The notes below the pieces were generated by a model. The model had not been told where the DNA came from. It did no database searches and was given only the letters and a program-made list of their open reading frames with translations. The position numbers and the translations under genes are program-made. This document shows positions 48,460 to 60,417 of a stretch of DNA of 64,000 nucleotides, one piece after another; within the stretch, counting starts at the first letter, position 1, and every line of letters starts with the position of its first letter. Source of the DNA: Gemmatimonadota bacterium (GTDB lineage Bacteria > Gemmatimonadota > Gemmatimonadetes > Longimicrobiales > Gaopeijiaceae); the NCBI GenBank assembly GCA_022826565.1, contig JAJDUP010000041.1, forward strand, positions 91,307 through 155,306. Reading direction: 5' to 3'.

Positions 48460-49614
48460 CTACCGCCTGATTCTCAGCCGGGTGACGTACGGGGTGCCTG
48501 CCTCGTTCTCACCGGCGAAGAGCAGGTATTCGGGGGTCGCGTGCGCCGTCCAGAGGTCCGTCGGCTTCACGGCTTCGGGAACTGCCAGGCGACCGACGAA
48601 CGTCCCGTCTTCGCGGAACACGTCAATGGCGGTGCCCGGCTCCACCCGCGAAGTCTCCGGCATTATGTACACGTGCCCCTCTCCGTCCACGAACATCGCC
48701 TCGATGATCGGCTTCTTTTCCGGCAGGGCGCGGAGCTGGTCCGCCAACACGGCTGGCCGGCCCTCGAATACCTGCCGGACCTCGTCCCGGTCGGCCTCGT
48801 CTACGTCCGCGGGCCTGGCGTCCACCAGGGAAGCGATCACGGTAGTGTCTCCATCGAGAGTGCGCTTGTAGAGACGGTACTCGCCGCTTTGCGCAAACCA
48901 GAAGCTGCCGCTGCAGTTGAAGGTGCGTCGAAGGGCCGGGCCGATCCAGACCGGTCTGCGCATTCCCATCGACGGCATGTCCGCCATGGCCTGGGTGAAC
49001 TCGAGTCGCGGCAGCGTGTCCTGCCGATCGCCGTCCGGCGAGACCCGCACGGGATAGATGTGGAGCAGATCGATGTCGGACAGTTCCCCCGTTCTTTCCT
49101 CATTGGGAAAACGAGTCACCCACTCCAGGTAGCGGCCGTCCGCCATGCTGCACCGATCCAGGGTGGCTCCCCCATTGATCCGGCGGGTCAGCACCCTTGC
49201 AAACCCGCCGTCAGGACCGAAGACCGAGTACCGCGTGATCATCGGATCCGTGACCCACAGACTATCGCCCGGCCCCATGGACACCGCCTGCGCCATCGTG
49301 AATTCGCCGGGGCCTTCGCCCTGCCCACCCAGCGTCCGAAGGTGCGCGCCCTCGGAATCGAAGACATGGATCTCCTGCGCAAATCCATCGAGCACGAAGA
49401 TGTTGTCGCGGGAATCCGTCGCGAGCGCGCCAATGGCGCCGAAGTAGCCGCCGGGAGGACCGTATAGCCGCAAGTCTTCCTCAAGCGTCCATTCGCCGGT
49501 CGACTGCCAACTCGACTCGAGGGTGTTTTCGATGATGCGCGGGCCGCTTTCGTCCTGCGCGAGGGTGCATGCACCCAGGGCTGCTGTCAGGATCACGCCT
49601 GACTGCGGACGCAT
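48460..49614 (-). CDS. 6-bladed beta-propeller lipoprotein
   Basis: A 384-residue propeller lipoprotein. The frame opens at 49671; the ATG at 49614 gives a compact signal with lipobox LGAC. The hallmark LRTLGGQGEGPGEF and blade strands such as DSRDNIFVLDGFAQEIHVF are clear. It heads the operon with the sigma factor, anti-sigma-like and HEAT proteins, which suggests that a surface propeller may be part of that signalling unit. Paralogs are at 30110-31357 and 62740-63897. Confidence 0.82.
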   Translation of the reverse strand: MRPQSGVILTAALGACTLAQDESGPRIIENTLESSWQSTGEWTLEEDLRLYGPPGGYFGAIGALATDSRDNIFVLDGFAQEIHVFDSEGAHLRTLGGQGEGPGEFTMAQAVSMGPGDSLWVTDPMITRYSVFGPDGGFARVLTRRINGGATLDRCSMADGRYLEWVTRFPNEERTGELSDIDLLHIYPVRVSPDGDRQDTLPRLEFTQAMADMPSMGMRRPVWIGPALRRTFNCSGSFWFAQSGEYRLYKRTLDGDTTVIASLVDARPADVDEADRDEVRQVFEGRPAVLADQLRALPEKKPIIEAMFVDGEGHVYIMPETSRVEPGTAIDVFREDGTFVGRLAVPEAVKPTDLWTAHATPEYLLFAGENEAGTPYVTRLRIRR

Positions 49615-49720
49615 TTGACTGAGCGGGTCTGGAACCATCGATGCCGACCTCACGAATTCCGATTCCTGCATGCGAAGTTACCGAGTGGACACCACCACCT
49701 GCCGATTGGTTGCAGGACCA

Positions 49721-51862
49721 CTAGAGTCCACCCTCCGGCGCTGCCAGATGCCCCGCCTCGATGAACGCCAGGATCCCGAACAGCGCTCCCCACGAATGGA
49801 ACGGATCGCTCGACAGCCGCTCGTCGTCGCCCGCGCCGGTGATCGACGAGTAGTTCTCGCTCACGTACCCCTTCCGGTGCCACTCGGAGACGAACATGTC
49901 CAGCGAGCGCTGCGACAGCTCGGACGCCACATCGTAGGCCCCGGCCCGACGCAGTCCGAGGTAGGTGAGGAAGTTCAAGGGCGGCCATATCGCGCCCTTC
50001 CAGTATCTCTGACGCGGAAAGGAGGGATCGTCGCGCGTCGTGGAGGGGAGGACGTAGTCGCCCCAGAACTCGGCCGGGTTGAGCAGGTGCTCGCGGATCA
50101 TGCGTTCGGCGCGGGGCGCGGCGGGCACTCCGGCGAGGAGCGGGTAGAAGAGGGTCGGGGAGCGGCGGGTCGAGGGCCGGCCGAGGTCGGTGCGGTAGTT
50201 GAGGTAGTAGCCGCGGTCCTCGACCCAGAGCTCGTCCAGGGCTTCCGAGAACGCGCGGGCTCGGTCGGTCAGTTCCACGGCTTCGGCGTCCCGGCCGAGG
50301 AGGCCGGCCAGCTCGGCCAGCGCCAGGCAGTCGGCGATGTAGAGGCTGGTCAGCCCCACGTCCTGCAGCTCGAGCGTGTTCTTCTCGCGGTTGAAGGGGA
50401 CATCCTCGTACATGGGAGAGTCGTCCATGCCGGACTCGTAGCCGGCGGTGGTCTTCGTGCGCACGGCGGGCTCGTCGAACGGGTTCCGCGCCTCGTGGGA
50501 ACCGTAGCTGAGGAGCCCTTCGTTGAGCCGCTTCGTCGGCCACCAGCGGTTCCATGCGAGGAGGGGATCGAAAGCGGCCTCCAGGAACCACGGCTCGGGG
50601 TACCGGCGGTACACCTCGCGCACCATGATCCCGCCCACCGGCGGCTGGGAGCGGTCCCAGGACTTGCTGCCGTTGCCGCGGTTGTCGTTGGGGAGGAATC
50701 CCTCGGCCGTCGCGCCGCGCAGGTGCTCGATGACGTTGGCCAGCGCCAGTTCGCGGTTGTCGAGCCCGGTCATGTAGGCGAGGAAGAAGTTGTCCCAGCC
50801 GAAGAGGGCCACGCCGCCGTACTCCTGGTTCCAGAGGCGGCCGACGGTCGAGACGACGCGGTCGTGGCGGGGCTCGTAGATGGTGTTCCAGGCGATGCCG
50901 GAGGTGATGGCGAGGTAGGCGTCGGCGAGGGCGCCGTAGCGGTCGGCGCGGGCGTGGAGGGATTGCTCGGCGGCGGCGAGGGCGGCGCGGATGTCGACCA
51001 GGGTGCGGGGGCGGCCGGTGGAGATGCCGGCGGGCCGGTCGAGGCGCACGATCCGGTGTGGGAGGAGGGTCTCGGTGTAGGGGTCGCGCTCTGTCGTGCC
51101 GATGACATGAATCGGGTGGGAGCCGGACGGCAGCCGGGCGACAGGGCCGCCTTCGGTCGATTCGACCACTCCCGGGCGGTTCCAGGCCAATCCCGCGCTG
51201 ACGATCAGCTCGTAGGGGCCGGATTTGTCGGCCATTTCGGGGCGATTCTGGCCGACAAGCGGCGATTTCTGATCGTTGTCGGCCATTGCTGACTCATTTT
51301 GGCCGACAAACTCGGTGCTATCGGCGCCGCCCGGCGTCACCAGCACCACCAGATCGCCGCCCGCGTGGCCCGCTTCGACCGTCGCCGCCAGCCCCTGCCA
51401 GTCGATTTCCAGCCGCATGTACGAGCCGTCGAGCGCGTGCACGCCGGGGCGGATCGTCTCGACGTCGTCGCCGCGTCGTCCGATCAGCGCGTCGTTCAGG
51501 TAGCCCTCTTCGAGCCACGCGTGCCGCTTGATCGCCAGGTCGACCGCGAGGCCCTCGGGCAGCAGGACGTAGCGCAGCACGTCCCGACTGTCCCAGGTGT
51601 TCCAGCCGCGCGCGAGTCCGGCCTGGATGGCGCGGTACTCCGGGACGTCGCCCACGCTGTCGTGGTATTCGGAGTGCCGATCGGGCCAGGGGTCGCCGGG
51701 GGGCTGTGCGCCGGCGGGAGTCGGGGGCCCGGCGCCGGCGTCCGGTCGATCGGGCCCACCCGATTCCGCGTCCGCCCCCGTCGATGCTCCCCGATCCCCG
51801 CACCCCGTCACAAACGCCAAGACCAGCACCGCGGCAACGCCGCTGAACATCCGGATGCGCAT
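49721..51862 (-). CDS. MGH1/GH63-like glycoside hydrolase lipoprotein
   Basis: A 713-residue (alpha/alpha)6-barrel glycosidase of the mannosylglycerate hydrolase/GH63 kind. The ATG at 51862 gives a lipobox signal (FVTGC). Barrel features are GIAWNTIYEPR, GGVALFGWDNFFLAYM, FLPNDNRG, GMDDSPMYED, RYWKGAIWPPLNFLTYLGL and KGYVSENYSSITG. Residues about 184-213 are foreign-looking and encoded by two 36-bp palindromic repeats (51224-51259, 51275-51310), which add VGQN and MAD repeats in frame. It is divergent from the symporter gene, 51 bases away, which may import its sugar product. Confidence 0.82.
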   Translation of the reverse strand: MRIRMFSGVAAVLVLAFVTGCGDRGASTGADAESGGPDRPDAGAGPPTPAGAQPPGDPWPDRHSEYHDSVGDVPEYRAIQAGLARGWNTWDSRDVLRYVLLPEGLAVDLAIKRHAWLEEGYLNDALIGRRGDDVETIRPGVHALDGSYMRLEIDWQGLAATVEAGHAGGDLVVLVTPGGADSTEFVGQNESAMADNDQKSPLVGQNRPEMADKSGPYELIVSAGLAWNRPGVVESTEGGPVARLPSGSHPIHVIGTTERDPYTETLLPHRIVRLDRPAGISTGRPRTLVDIRAALAAAEQSLHARADRYGALADAYLAITSGIAWNTIYEPRHDRVVSTVGRLWNQEYGGVALFGWDNFFLAYMTGLDNRELALANVIEHLRGATAEGFLPNDNRGNGSKSWDRSQPPVGGIMVREVYRRYPEPWFLEAAFDPLLAWNRWWPTKRLNEGLLSYGSHEARNPFDEPAVRTKTTAGYESGMDDSPMYEDVPFNREKNTLELQDVGLTSLYIADCLALAELAGLLGRDAEAVELTDRARAFSEALDELWVEDRGYYLNYRTDLGRPSTRRSPTLFYPLLAGVPAAPRAERMIREHLLNPAEFWGDYVLPSTTRDDPSFPRQRYWKGAIWPPLNFLTYLGLRRAGAYDVASELSQRSLDMFVSEWHRKGYVSENYSSITGAGDDERLSSDPFHSWGALFGILAFIEAGHLAAPEGGL
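51224..51259. repeat. 36-bp palindromic repeat, copy P1 (inside the MGH1/GH63-like gene)
   Basis: Arms TTTGTCGGCCA (51224-51234) and TGGCCGACAAG (51249-51259) pair at 10 of 11 positions around a 14-base loop containing TTCGGG. It has the same build as copies at 51275, 58336 and 62701. Confidence 0.75.
51275..51310. repeat. 36-bp palindromic repeat, copy P2 (inside the MGH1/GH63-like gene)
   Basis: Arms TTGTCGGCCA (51276-51285) and TGGCCGACAA (51300-51309) pair perfectly around a 14-base loop; an eleventh outer pair is lost. The loop sequence differs from the other copies. It lies 15 bases from P1 in the same coding sequence. Confidence 0.75.
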
Positions 51863-51913
51863 TCGAGGCCTCTCGGTTAGGTTGGCTCCTGCTCGAAACC
51901 TGGAGCCGCCCAC

Positions 51914-53443
51914 ATGTCCTTTCAACCGCTCGACATCGCCGCTTTCGTCGGGTTCCTGCTCGTCGTCGTCGGCGTCTCGCTCTACGCCTCACGCGGGAAG
52001 CACGACGCGGCCGACTACTTTCTGGCCGGGCGCAACCTGCCCTGGTGGCTGATCGGCTTCTCGCTGATCGCGTCGAACATCTCGACCGAGCACTTCGTGG
52101 GGATGGCGGGCCGGGGCTACGAACTGGGCCTGGCCATTGCCAGCTACGAGTGGATGGCGGCGGTCACGCTCGTGCTCGTCGGACTCTTCTTTCTGCCGAA
52201 GTTCCTGCAGGCGGGCATCTACACCATCCCCGAATTCCTCGAGTTCCGGTACGACGTGCGCACCCGCACGCTGATGGCCGCCTTCATCATGGCGGCGTAC
52301 GTCTTCGTCGCGCTCGCGACCGTGCTCTATTCCGGCGCCCTCGCCCTCGAATCCATCTTCGGCATCGACACCAACCTGGGCATCTGGCTGATCGGCATTC
52401 TGGCCGGAGGCTACACGATCTACGGCGGGCTGAAAGCGGTGGTCTGGTCCGACCTGATCCAGGGCGTGGCGCTGATCCTGGGCGGCGTGGTGGTGACGGT
52501 GCTGGGCTTCCGCGCGATGGGCGGGATCGAGCCCTTCCTCGAAGCCGCCGACGGCAAGCTGCACACCGTCCTCCCGTGGAATCACCCGGAGATGCCGTGG
52601 CTCGCGGTCTTCATCGGCGGGCTGTGGATCCCGAACCTCTTCTACTGGGGACTGAACCAGTTCATCACCCAGCGGACGCTGGCGGCTCGGAGTCTGGCGG
52701 ACGGTCAGCGCGGGCTGTTCCTGGCCGGGTTCATCAAGCTGGTGATCCCGTTCATCATCATCTTCCCCGGCATCATGGCGGCGGAGCTCTTCGCCGATCA
52801 GGTGACCAACCCCGACCAGGCCTATCCGGTCATGATGCGCGAACTGCTTCCCGCAGGGCTGACCGGCGCGATGTTCGCGGCGCTGTTCGGCGCGGTGATG
52901 AGCTCGCTCGACTCGATGCTCAACTCGGCCGCGACGATCTTCAGCGTCGACCTGTACAAGCGGCATCTGCGTCCCGAGGCGTCGTCGCGCAGCCTGATGA
53001 AGATCGGGCGGTGGACGACGGCGGTTCTGGTGCTGGTCGGCTGCCTGTGGGCGCCCGTGGTGGCCCGCGCCGGCAGCGTCTTCGAGTACATCCAGATGTT
53101 CTGGGGGTTCATCTCGCCGGGGATCGTGGCGGCGTTCCTCTTCGGGCTGTTCGTGCCGCGGACACCGCCCGCCGCGGCCTTCGGCGGGATGATTCTGGGG
53201 ATTCCGGTGTACGGAGCGCTCCTGTGGCTGCTGCCAGAAGTCGCGTTCCTGCACCACATGGCGATCACGTTCCTGGTGGTCTCGGCGTTCATGGCGACCC
53301 TCACGTTACGTCAGGGTCTGGATGAGCCGCGGACGCTGCCGAGGGGGGCGGCGCAGGTGGATCTGGAGCCGGCGCCGGGGGCGAAGTGGTGGGCGGGGGC
53401 GGTGATTGCGGGGGCGGCGGTGTTGTATGTGATTTTCTGGTGA
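51914..53443 (+). CDS. Sodium:solute symporter (SSS/SGLT family)
   Basis: A 509-residue inner-membrane transporter with about 13-14 hydrophobic helices. SGLT-type signatures are DYFLAGRNLPWWLIGFSLIA, the helix-1 break at NISTEHFVGMAG, GGLKAVVWSDLIQG, and the Na2-site helix MFAALFGAVMSSLDSMLNSA. It would couple sodium entry to uptake of a sugar or related solute. It diverges from the glycosidase gene across a 51-base intergenic region that must hold both promoters, suggesting that the pair works on one substrate. Confidence 0.9.
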   Translation: MSFQPLDIAAFVGFLLVVVGVSLYASRGKHDAADYFLAGRNLPWWLIGFSLIASNISTEHFVGMAGRGYELGLAIASYEWMAAVTLVLVGLFFLPKFLQAGIYTIPEFLEFRYDVRTRTLMAAFIMAAYVFVALATVLYSGALALESIFGIDTNLGIWLIGILAGGYTIYGGLKAVVWSDLIQGVALILGGVVVTVLGFRAMGGIEPFLEAADGKLHTVLPWNHPEMPWLAVFIGGLWIPNLFYWGLNQFITQRTLAARSLADGQRGLFLAGFIKLVIPFIIIFPGIMAAELFADQVTNPDQAYPVMMRELLPAGLTGAMFAALFGAVMSSLDSMLNSAATIFSVDLYKRHLRPEASSRSLMKIGRWTTAVLVLVGCLWAPVVARAGSVFEYIQMFWGFISPGIVAAFLFGLFVPRTPPAAAFGGMILGIPVYGALLWLLPEVAFLHHMAITFLVVSAFMATLTLRQGLDEPRTLPRGAAQVDLEPAPGAKWWAGAVIAGAAVLYVIFW

Positions 53444-53460
53444 GGAGAATGCCAGTCGCC

Positions 53461-54696
53461 ATGAGAGACCGATGCAAACGCGGGTTGTCGATCGTCTGCC
53501 TGGCACTGTCAGGCTGCGGTGCTGAACTCGGGCCCGGTGAGTTGTCGGAGCCCGAGCTCGTGGCCATTGAAATCGTCTCCGGGGACAAACAGATCCAGGG
53601 CCGTGGCCGGGACCTGCATGAGCCGGTCGTGGTACGCGCGGTGGACGCGACGGCGACGCCCATGGCCGGGGTGGCCTTATCATTTGCGCCCGGATCGGGA
53701 AGCGGGTCGGTTAGCGCAGGCTCCGTCGTGACCGATTCCGGCGGGGAGGCAATCGTGTTCTGGACACTCGGCGAATTACTGGGGGCGCAGAAGCTGTCCG
53801 TAACGTCCGCAGCCGGTTCGGCACAGGTCACCGTATCGGCCGTGGCTCGTCAAAGCGACTTCGACGTGCACTTCGTCGCCGACCCGGGCTTGACGGCGGA
53901 GCAGGTGGAGGCAATCCGGGACGGGACGGAGCGGTGGACCGATGTCATCACGGGTGACATGCCGGACTTCCATCTGCCGCCGGACTACCGACCCCCCGAT
54001 CGATGCCTGGACGCGCAGTGGCCGACACTGGGGTTGATCGACGACATGCGAATCGAGGTCAGGATTCGGGCGGACCTGGCAAGTTCGATGATCGTGGCGT
54101 TCTGTGAGGCTGCGGAATCACCAGTGTCCATCCGTCCCTTCTGGCTGCTGGTCTGGGTCAAGCCGAGCTTCATCGCCCGACTCGATTCCGAATCCCGCTT
54201 TCGGGAATGGATGACGCACGTCACCGGTCACGGACTGGGATTCGGGATCTTCTGGGGATCCCTCCTCCGCAATCCGATAGACGAAGCCGGGGTCGGTGCG
54301 GATACCCACTTCCCCGATCCAGCCACCGTCGCGGCGTTCGACGCCGCCGGTGGAGGCGAATGGACCGGCGGTTCGAGGGTGCCGGTCGAGAACGCGGCGG
54401 AGAATCGCGATGTCCACTGGCGGGGAGATGTCTTTGGCCACGAGATCATGAGCAGTTGGTACACCATGGCGATGCCGGGCGATAGTCCGCCGCTCAGTGC
54501 GATCACGGTGCAGTCCGTCGCCGCCCTGGGCTACCAGGTGGACGTGAGCATGGCGGACCCGTATGTGCTGCCGGAAACGGACCCGGCGGCAGATGAGACT
54601 CGGAGGCCACCTGGCGCGGGAGGTGTGCCCCGCTACGGAGAATCCGTCGAGTTGATCTACGACGGAAGCCGCATCGTGGGTATTGTAGGTCGGTAG
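53461..54696 (+). CDS. Lipoprotein with Ig-like domain and degenerate leishmanolysin-type protease domain
   Basis: A 411-residue lipoprotein; the start at 53461 gives lipobox LSGC, though an ATG at 53449 lies nearer the GAGGAG at 53442-53447. An Ig-like (Big) domain occupies about residues 30-130 (EPVVVRAVDATATPMAGV). The rest matches secreted leishmanolysin-like proteases, but the zinc motif HELGHVLGFG reads HVTGHGLGFG, so the catalytic Glu is Val. A further His lies in FGHEIMSSWY. It may be a non-catalytic binding protein. It follows the symporter gene closely. Confidence 0.65.
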   Translation: MRDRCKRGLSIVCLALSGCGAELGPGELSEPELVAIEIVSGDKQIQGRGRDLHEPVVVRAVDATATPMAGVALSFAPGSGSGSVSAGSVVTDSGGEAIVFWTLGELLGAQKLSVTSAAGSAQVTVSAVARQSDFDVHFVADPGLTAEQVEAIRDGTERWTDVITGDMPDFHLPPDYRPPDRCLDAQWPTLGLIDDMRIEVRIRADLASSMIVAFCEAAESPVSIRPFWLLVWVKPSFIARLDSESRFREWMTHVTGHGLGFGIFWGSLLRNPIDEAGVGADTHFPDPATVAAFDAAGGGEWTGGSRVPVENAAENRDVHWRGDVFGHEIMSSWYTMAMPGDSPPLSAITVQSVAALGYQVDVSMADPYVLPETDPAADETRRPPGAGGVPRYGESVELIYDGSRIVGIVGR

Positions 54697-54750
54697 GTCG
54701 TTGGGCATGGCCGGGCACGGCCGTTCCGGAAAAGCCTGAGCACCGGGTGC

Positions 54751-55701
54751 CTAGTGTCCCGTCCCGGAAGTTCGCGTGCCAACGAGAGTGCCGAGGCGTC
54801 GGGCTGGCAAACGCTCATCCGTACCGTCGCTCGAACGATTTGTGCCAGTCCTTCGCAGGGCCGTTAGTCGTTGACTCAGTTCGTCGAGGAACTCGGACCG
54901 CGTTTGGCCGAATGCGTTGGCAAACTTGGTCGCGGCATCGACGGTCAAGCGCGCTTCCTCTCTTTCCAATCGCCGAACGTGCCGCTCCGACAATCCCGGG
55001 ATCTCTGCCTGTTTCAGTTGTCGGTCTTTTCTCATGTCGAGCAGGGCCAGCGACACTTTCTCCATCTCGTACCGCCGGATTTCCACGTCAGCCAGGTGCA
55101 TTGGATCTACAGCCTGCAGCATTTGAGACGGACCCATATGCACATCCCGATCGGGCCAATACAGGTAGGAGCCTGCGGAATCGATCTCAAAACGCTTGAG
55201 CACTGCTGGCTCAAGCCGCCTTATCTGGGGAAGTCTCTTGGCCGGGAACTCCCGTACGGTCATGTCACCGAGGACCACTACAAGAGATTCGCCAAGGATA
55301 TAAGCGTCAAGAATGCCCTCCCACGCTGCCGGTCGGTTGAGCGAGATGACAAGGCGCTTCACGACTGAAGGGTCCCGGCACACTTGCAGCCGCCGATCGG
55401 GCTTGTGCAGCCGAAGTATCGAGGCGAGGCGCAGTGCCGCCTGCTCCGGCACGTCCAGGACAACCAGGTAGCGTGTCTCGGAATCTACCCAGTCCGGTAG
55501 CCTGATCCGGTCCTGGCCGAGTAGCTCGCTAGCTAGAGCCACAACAAGGCTCGGCGGTGCTCCAGGGTGGGTGGCGGCGGATAGCTGCGTCGCCAAGGAG
55601 GCAAACTCGGAATCCGGCAGGCAGTCTGTAACCGTTCCGCAGAAAGCGATACGGCCAAAAGGTCTTGTGTCTTTCATCCGCTCTGGCTCCGGTCCCATCA
55701 C
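54751..55701 (-). CDS. DUF2442-like protein with C-terminal helix-turn-helix
   Basis: A 316-residue protein of uneven build. Residues 1-110 are unrecognised. About 125-200 resemble DUF2442 (LVVVLGDMTVREFPAKRLP ... SYLYWPDRDVHMG). Residues 215-280 are an XRE-like helix-turn-helix (LKQAEIPGLSERHVRRLEREEARL). DUF2442 proteins often sit in small toxin-antitoxin-like gene pairs. Its start overlaps the stop of the DUF2188 gene by four bases; an alternative ATG is at 55677. Confidence 0.6.
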   Translation of the reverse strand: MMGPEPERMKDTRPFGRIAFCGTVTDCLPDSEFASLATQLSAATHPGAPPSLVVALASELLGQDRIRLPDWVDSETRYLVVLDVPEQAALRLASILRLHKPDRRLQVCRDPSVVKRLVISLNRPAAWEGILDAYILGESLVVVLGDMTVREFPAKRLPQIRRLEPAVLKRFEIDSAGSYLYWPDRDVHMGPSQMLQAVDPMHLADVEIRRYEMEKVSLALLDMRKDRQLKQAEIPGLSERHVRRLEREEARLTVDAATKFANAFGQTRSEFLDELSQRLTALRRTGTNRSSDGTDERLPARRLGTLVGTRTSGTGH

Positions 55702-55925
55702 CCCTTCGGTGGGTAGGGGTCCCGGCCATATGTGCTCTTCTCCCGAATCCTCCCATCACGTCCATGGATCAACAGCTCTGAGCGTTGATTCCTGGCGATC
55801 TCGCGCCCCTTCTCGATCGCTTGTCTCTGGGTATCGAACACCTTCGTAGCCTTCGGGCTGCCTGCGCGCTTGACTGCCCATCCATCCTTCGTCGGGACAA
55901 CGTGCTGGTTACGCTTCCTCGTCAT
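55698..55925 (-). CDS. DUF2188 domain protein
   Basis: A 75-residue basic protein filling the whole DUF2188 family: HVVPTKDGWAVKRAG at the N-terminus, then TQRQAIEKGREIARNQ, and the C-terminal LLIHGRDGRIREKSTYGRDP. The function of the family is not established. It overlaps the DUF2442/HTH gene by four bases and the two are probably one transcript. It diverges from the gene at 56169. Confidence 0.85.
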   Translation of the reverse strand: MTRKRNQHVVPTKDGWAVKRAGSPKATKVFDTQRQAIEKGREIARNQRSELLIHGRDGRIREKSTYGRDPYPPKG

Positions 55926-55970
55926 GAGTCCTGTCCTCCTTTATCTGCCATTAGCGGACATAGCTCCATG

Positions 55971-56135
55971 GTAACATGGCAATCATGTCCGGTCAAGGAT
56001 GGGCCCCTCGCGAGCGGTGTGCTGCTGATCGGGGGTCCGCACATCCATCGGGGATGGGAAGGCGTTAGGTTGATGGCCGATTCGGTCGAATTCTTCGACG
56101 AACAGGGGCATCTGATGGGCATCGTCTTCAGATAG
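55971..56135 (+). CDS. Possible small ORF or gene remnant
   Basis: A 54-codon frame starting at ATG 55971 and ending 33 bases before the beta-galactosidase-like start. Its last residues (SVEFFDEQGHLMGIVFR) resemble the end of the leishmanolysin-like lipoprotein at 54696 (SVELIYDGSRIVGIVGR), so this may be the tail of a lost paralog. It has no clear Shine-Dalgarno. The rest of 55926-56168 shows nothing. Confidence 0.25.
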   Translation, partial: VTWQSCPVKDGPLASGVLLIGGPHIHRGWEGVRLMADSVEFFDEQGHLMGIVFR

Positions 56136-60023
<3,888 letters not shown>

Positions 60024-60417
60024 AAGGATGCTGGTGGTCGCCTTCTCGTCAGAGCAGGTGCGGCGACGGTGCCCCAAGCTGGTTGGAGCGGAAAATGCAA
60101 CCGTCGATTCATAGTTTACTGCATGAGGCATATCACTTATGAACGCGATTCATTTCTCTCGCCGATGGTCTCGAACAGGTGAGCCGATCCGCATGCTCCG
60201 CCTGGCCGCGAAAGAGGAAACACCCAGCTGGACGGATCGGTAGTCGACGCGAAACTCTCTGCCTGGCGTTGATGATCATGTCGCCAACCACCATGATTCA
60301 TTATTATGATCATGATCCATAACGGTTATGCATCATGATCATTTCTACCAATTCAGGTCGTATCAGACGCGTATCGTCCTCAACGGACCCAACTGAAGAT
60401 CCCGAACGCCGACCCAA
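60024..60417. other. AT-richer intergenic region before the AlbA_2 gene
   Basis: About 390 bases without a supported gene. The half from 60130 onward is much richer in A and T than its surroundings and repeats ATGATCAT words around a large palindrome (60306-60342). A 34-codon frame at 60138 has no recognisable product. Confidence 0.6.
60306..60342. repeat. 37-bp near-perfect palindrome upstream of the AlbA_2 gene
   Basis: Centred on 60324, 17 of 18 arm positions pair (mismatch at 60317/60331). The outer part is ATGATCATGAT on one side and ATCATGATCAT on the other. A related ATGATCATG lies at 60272-60280. Size and place, 75 bases before the start at 60418, suit an operator for a dimeric or tetrameric regulator, possibly the winged-helix end of the adjacent protein. 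Confidence 0.6.

Noticed and set aside
55935..55965. Fifth copy of the 36-bp palindrome (TTTATCTGCCA...GCGGACATA)
   Set aside because: It is only loosely similar in the arms and lacks the 14-base loop, so it is not counted.
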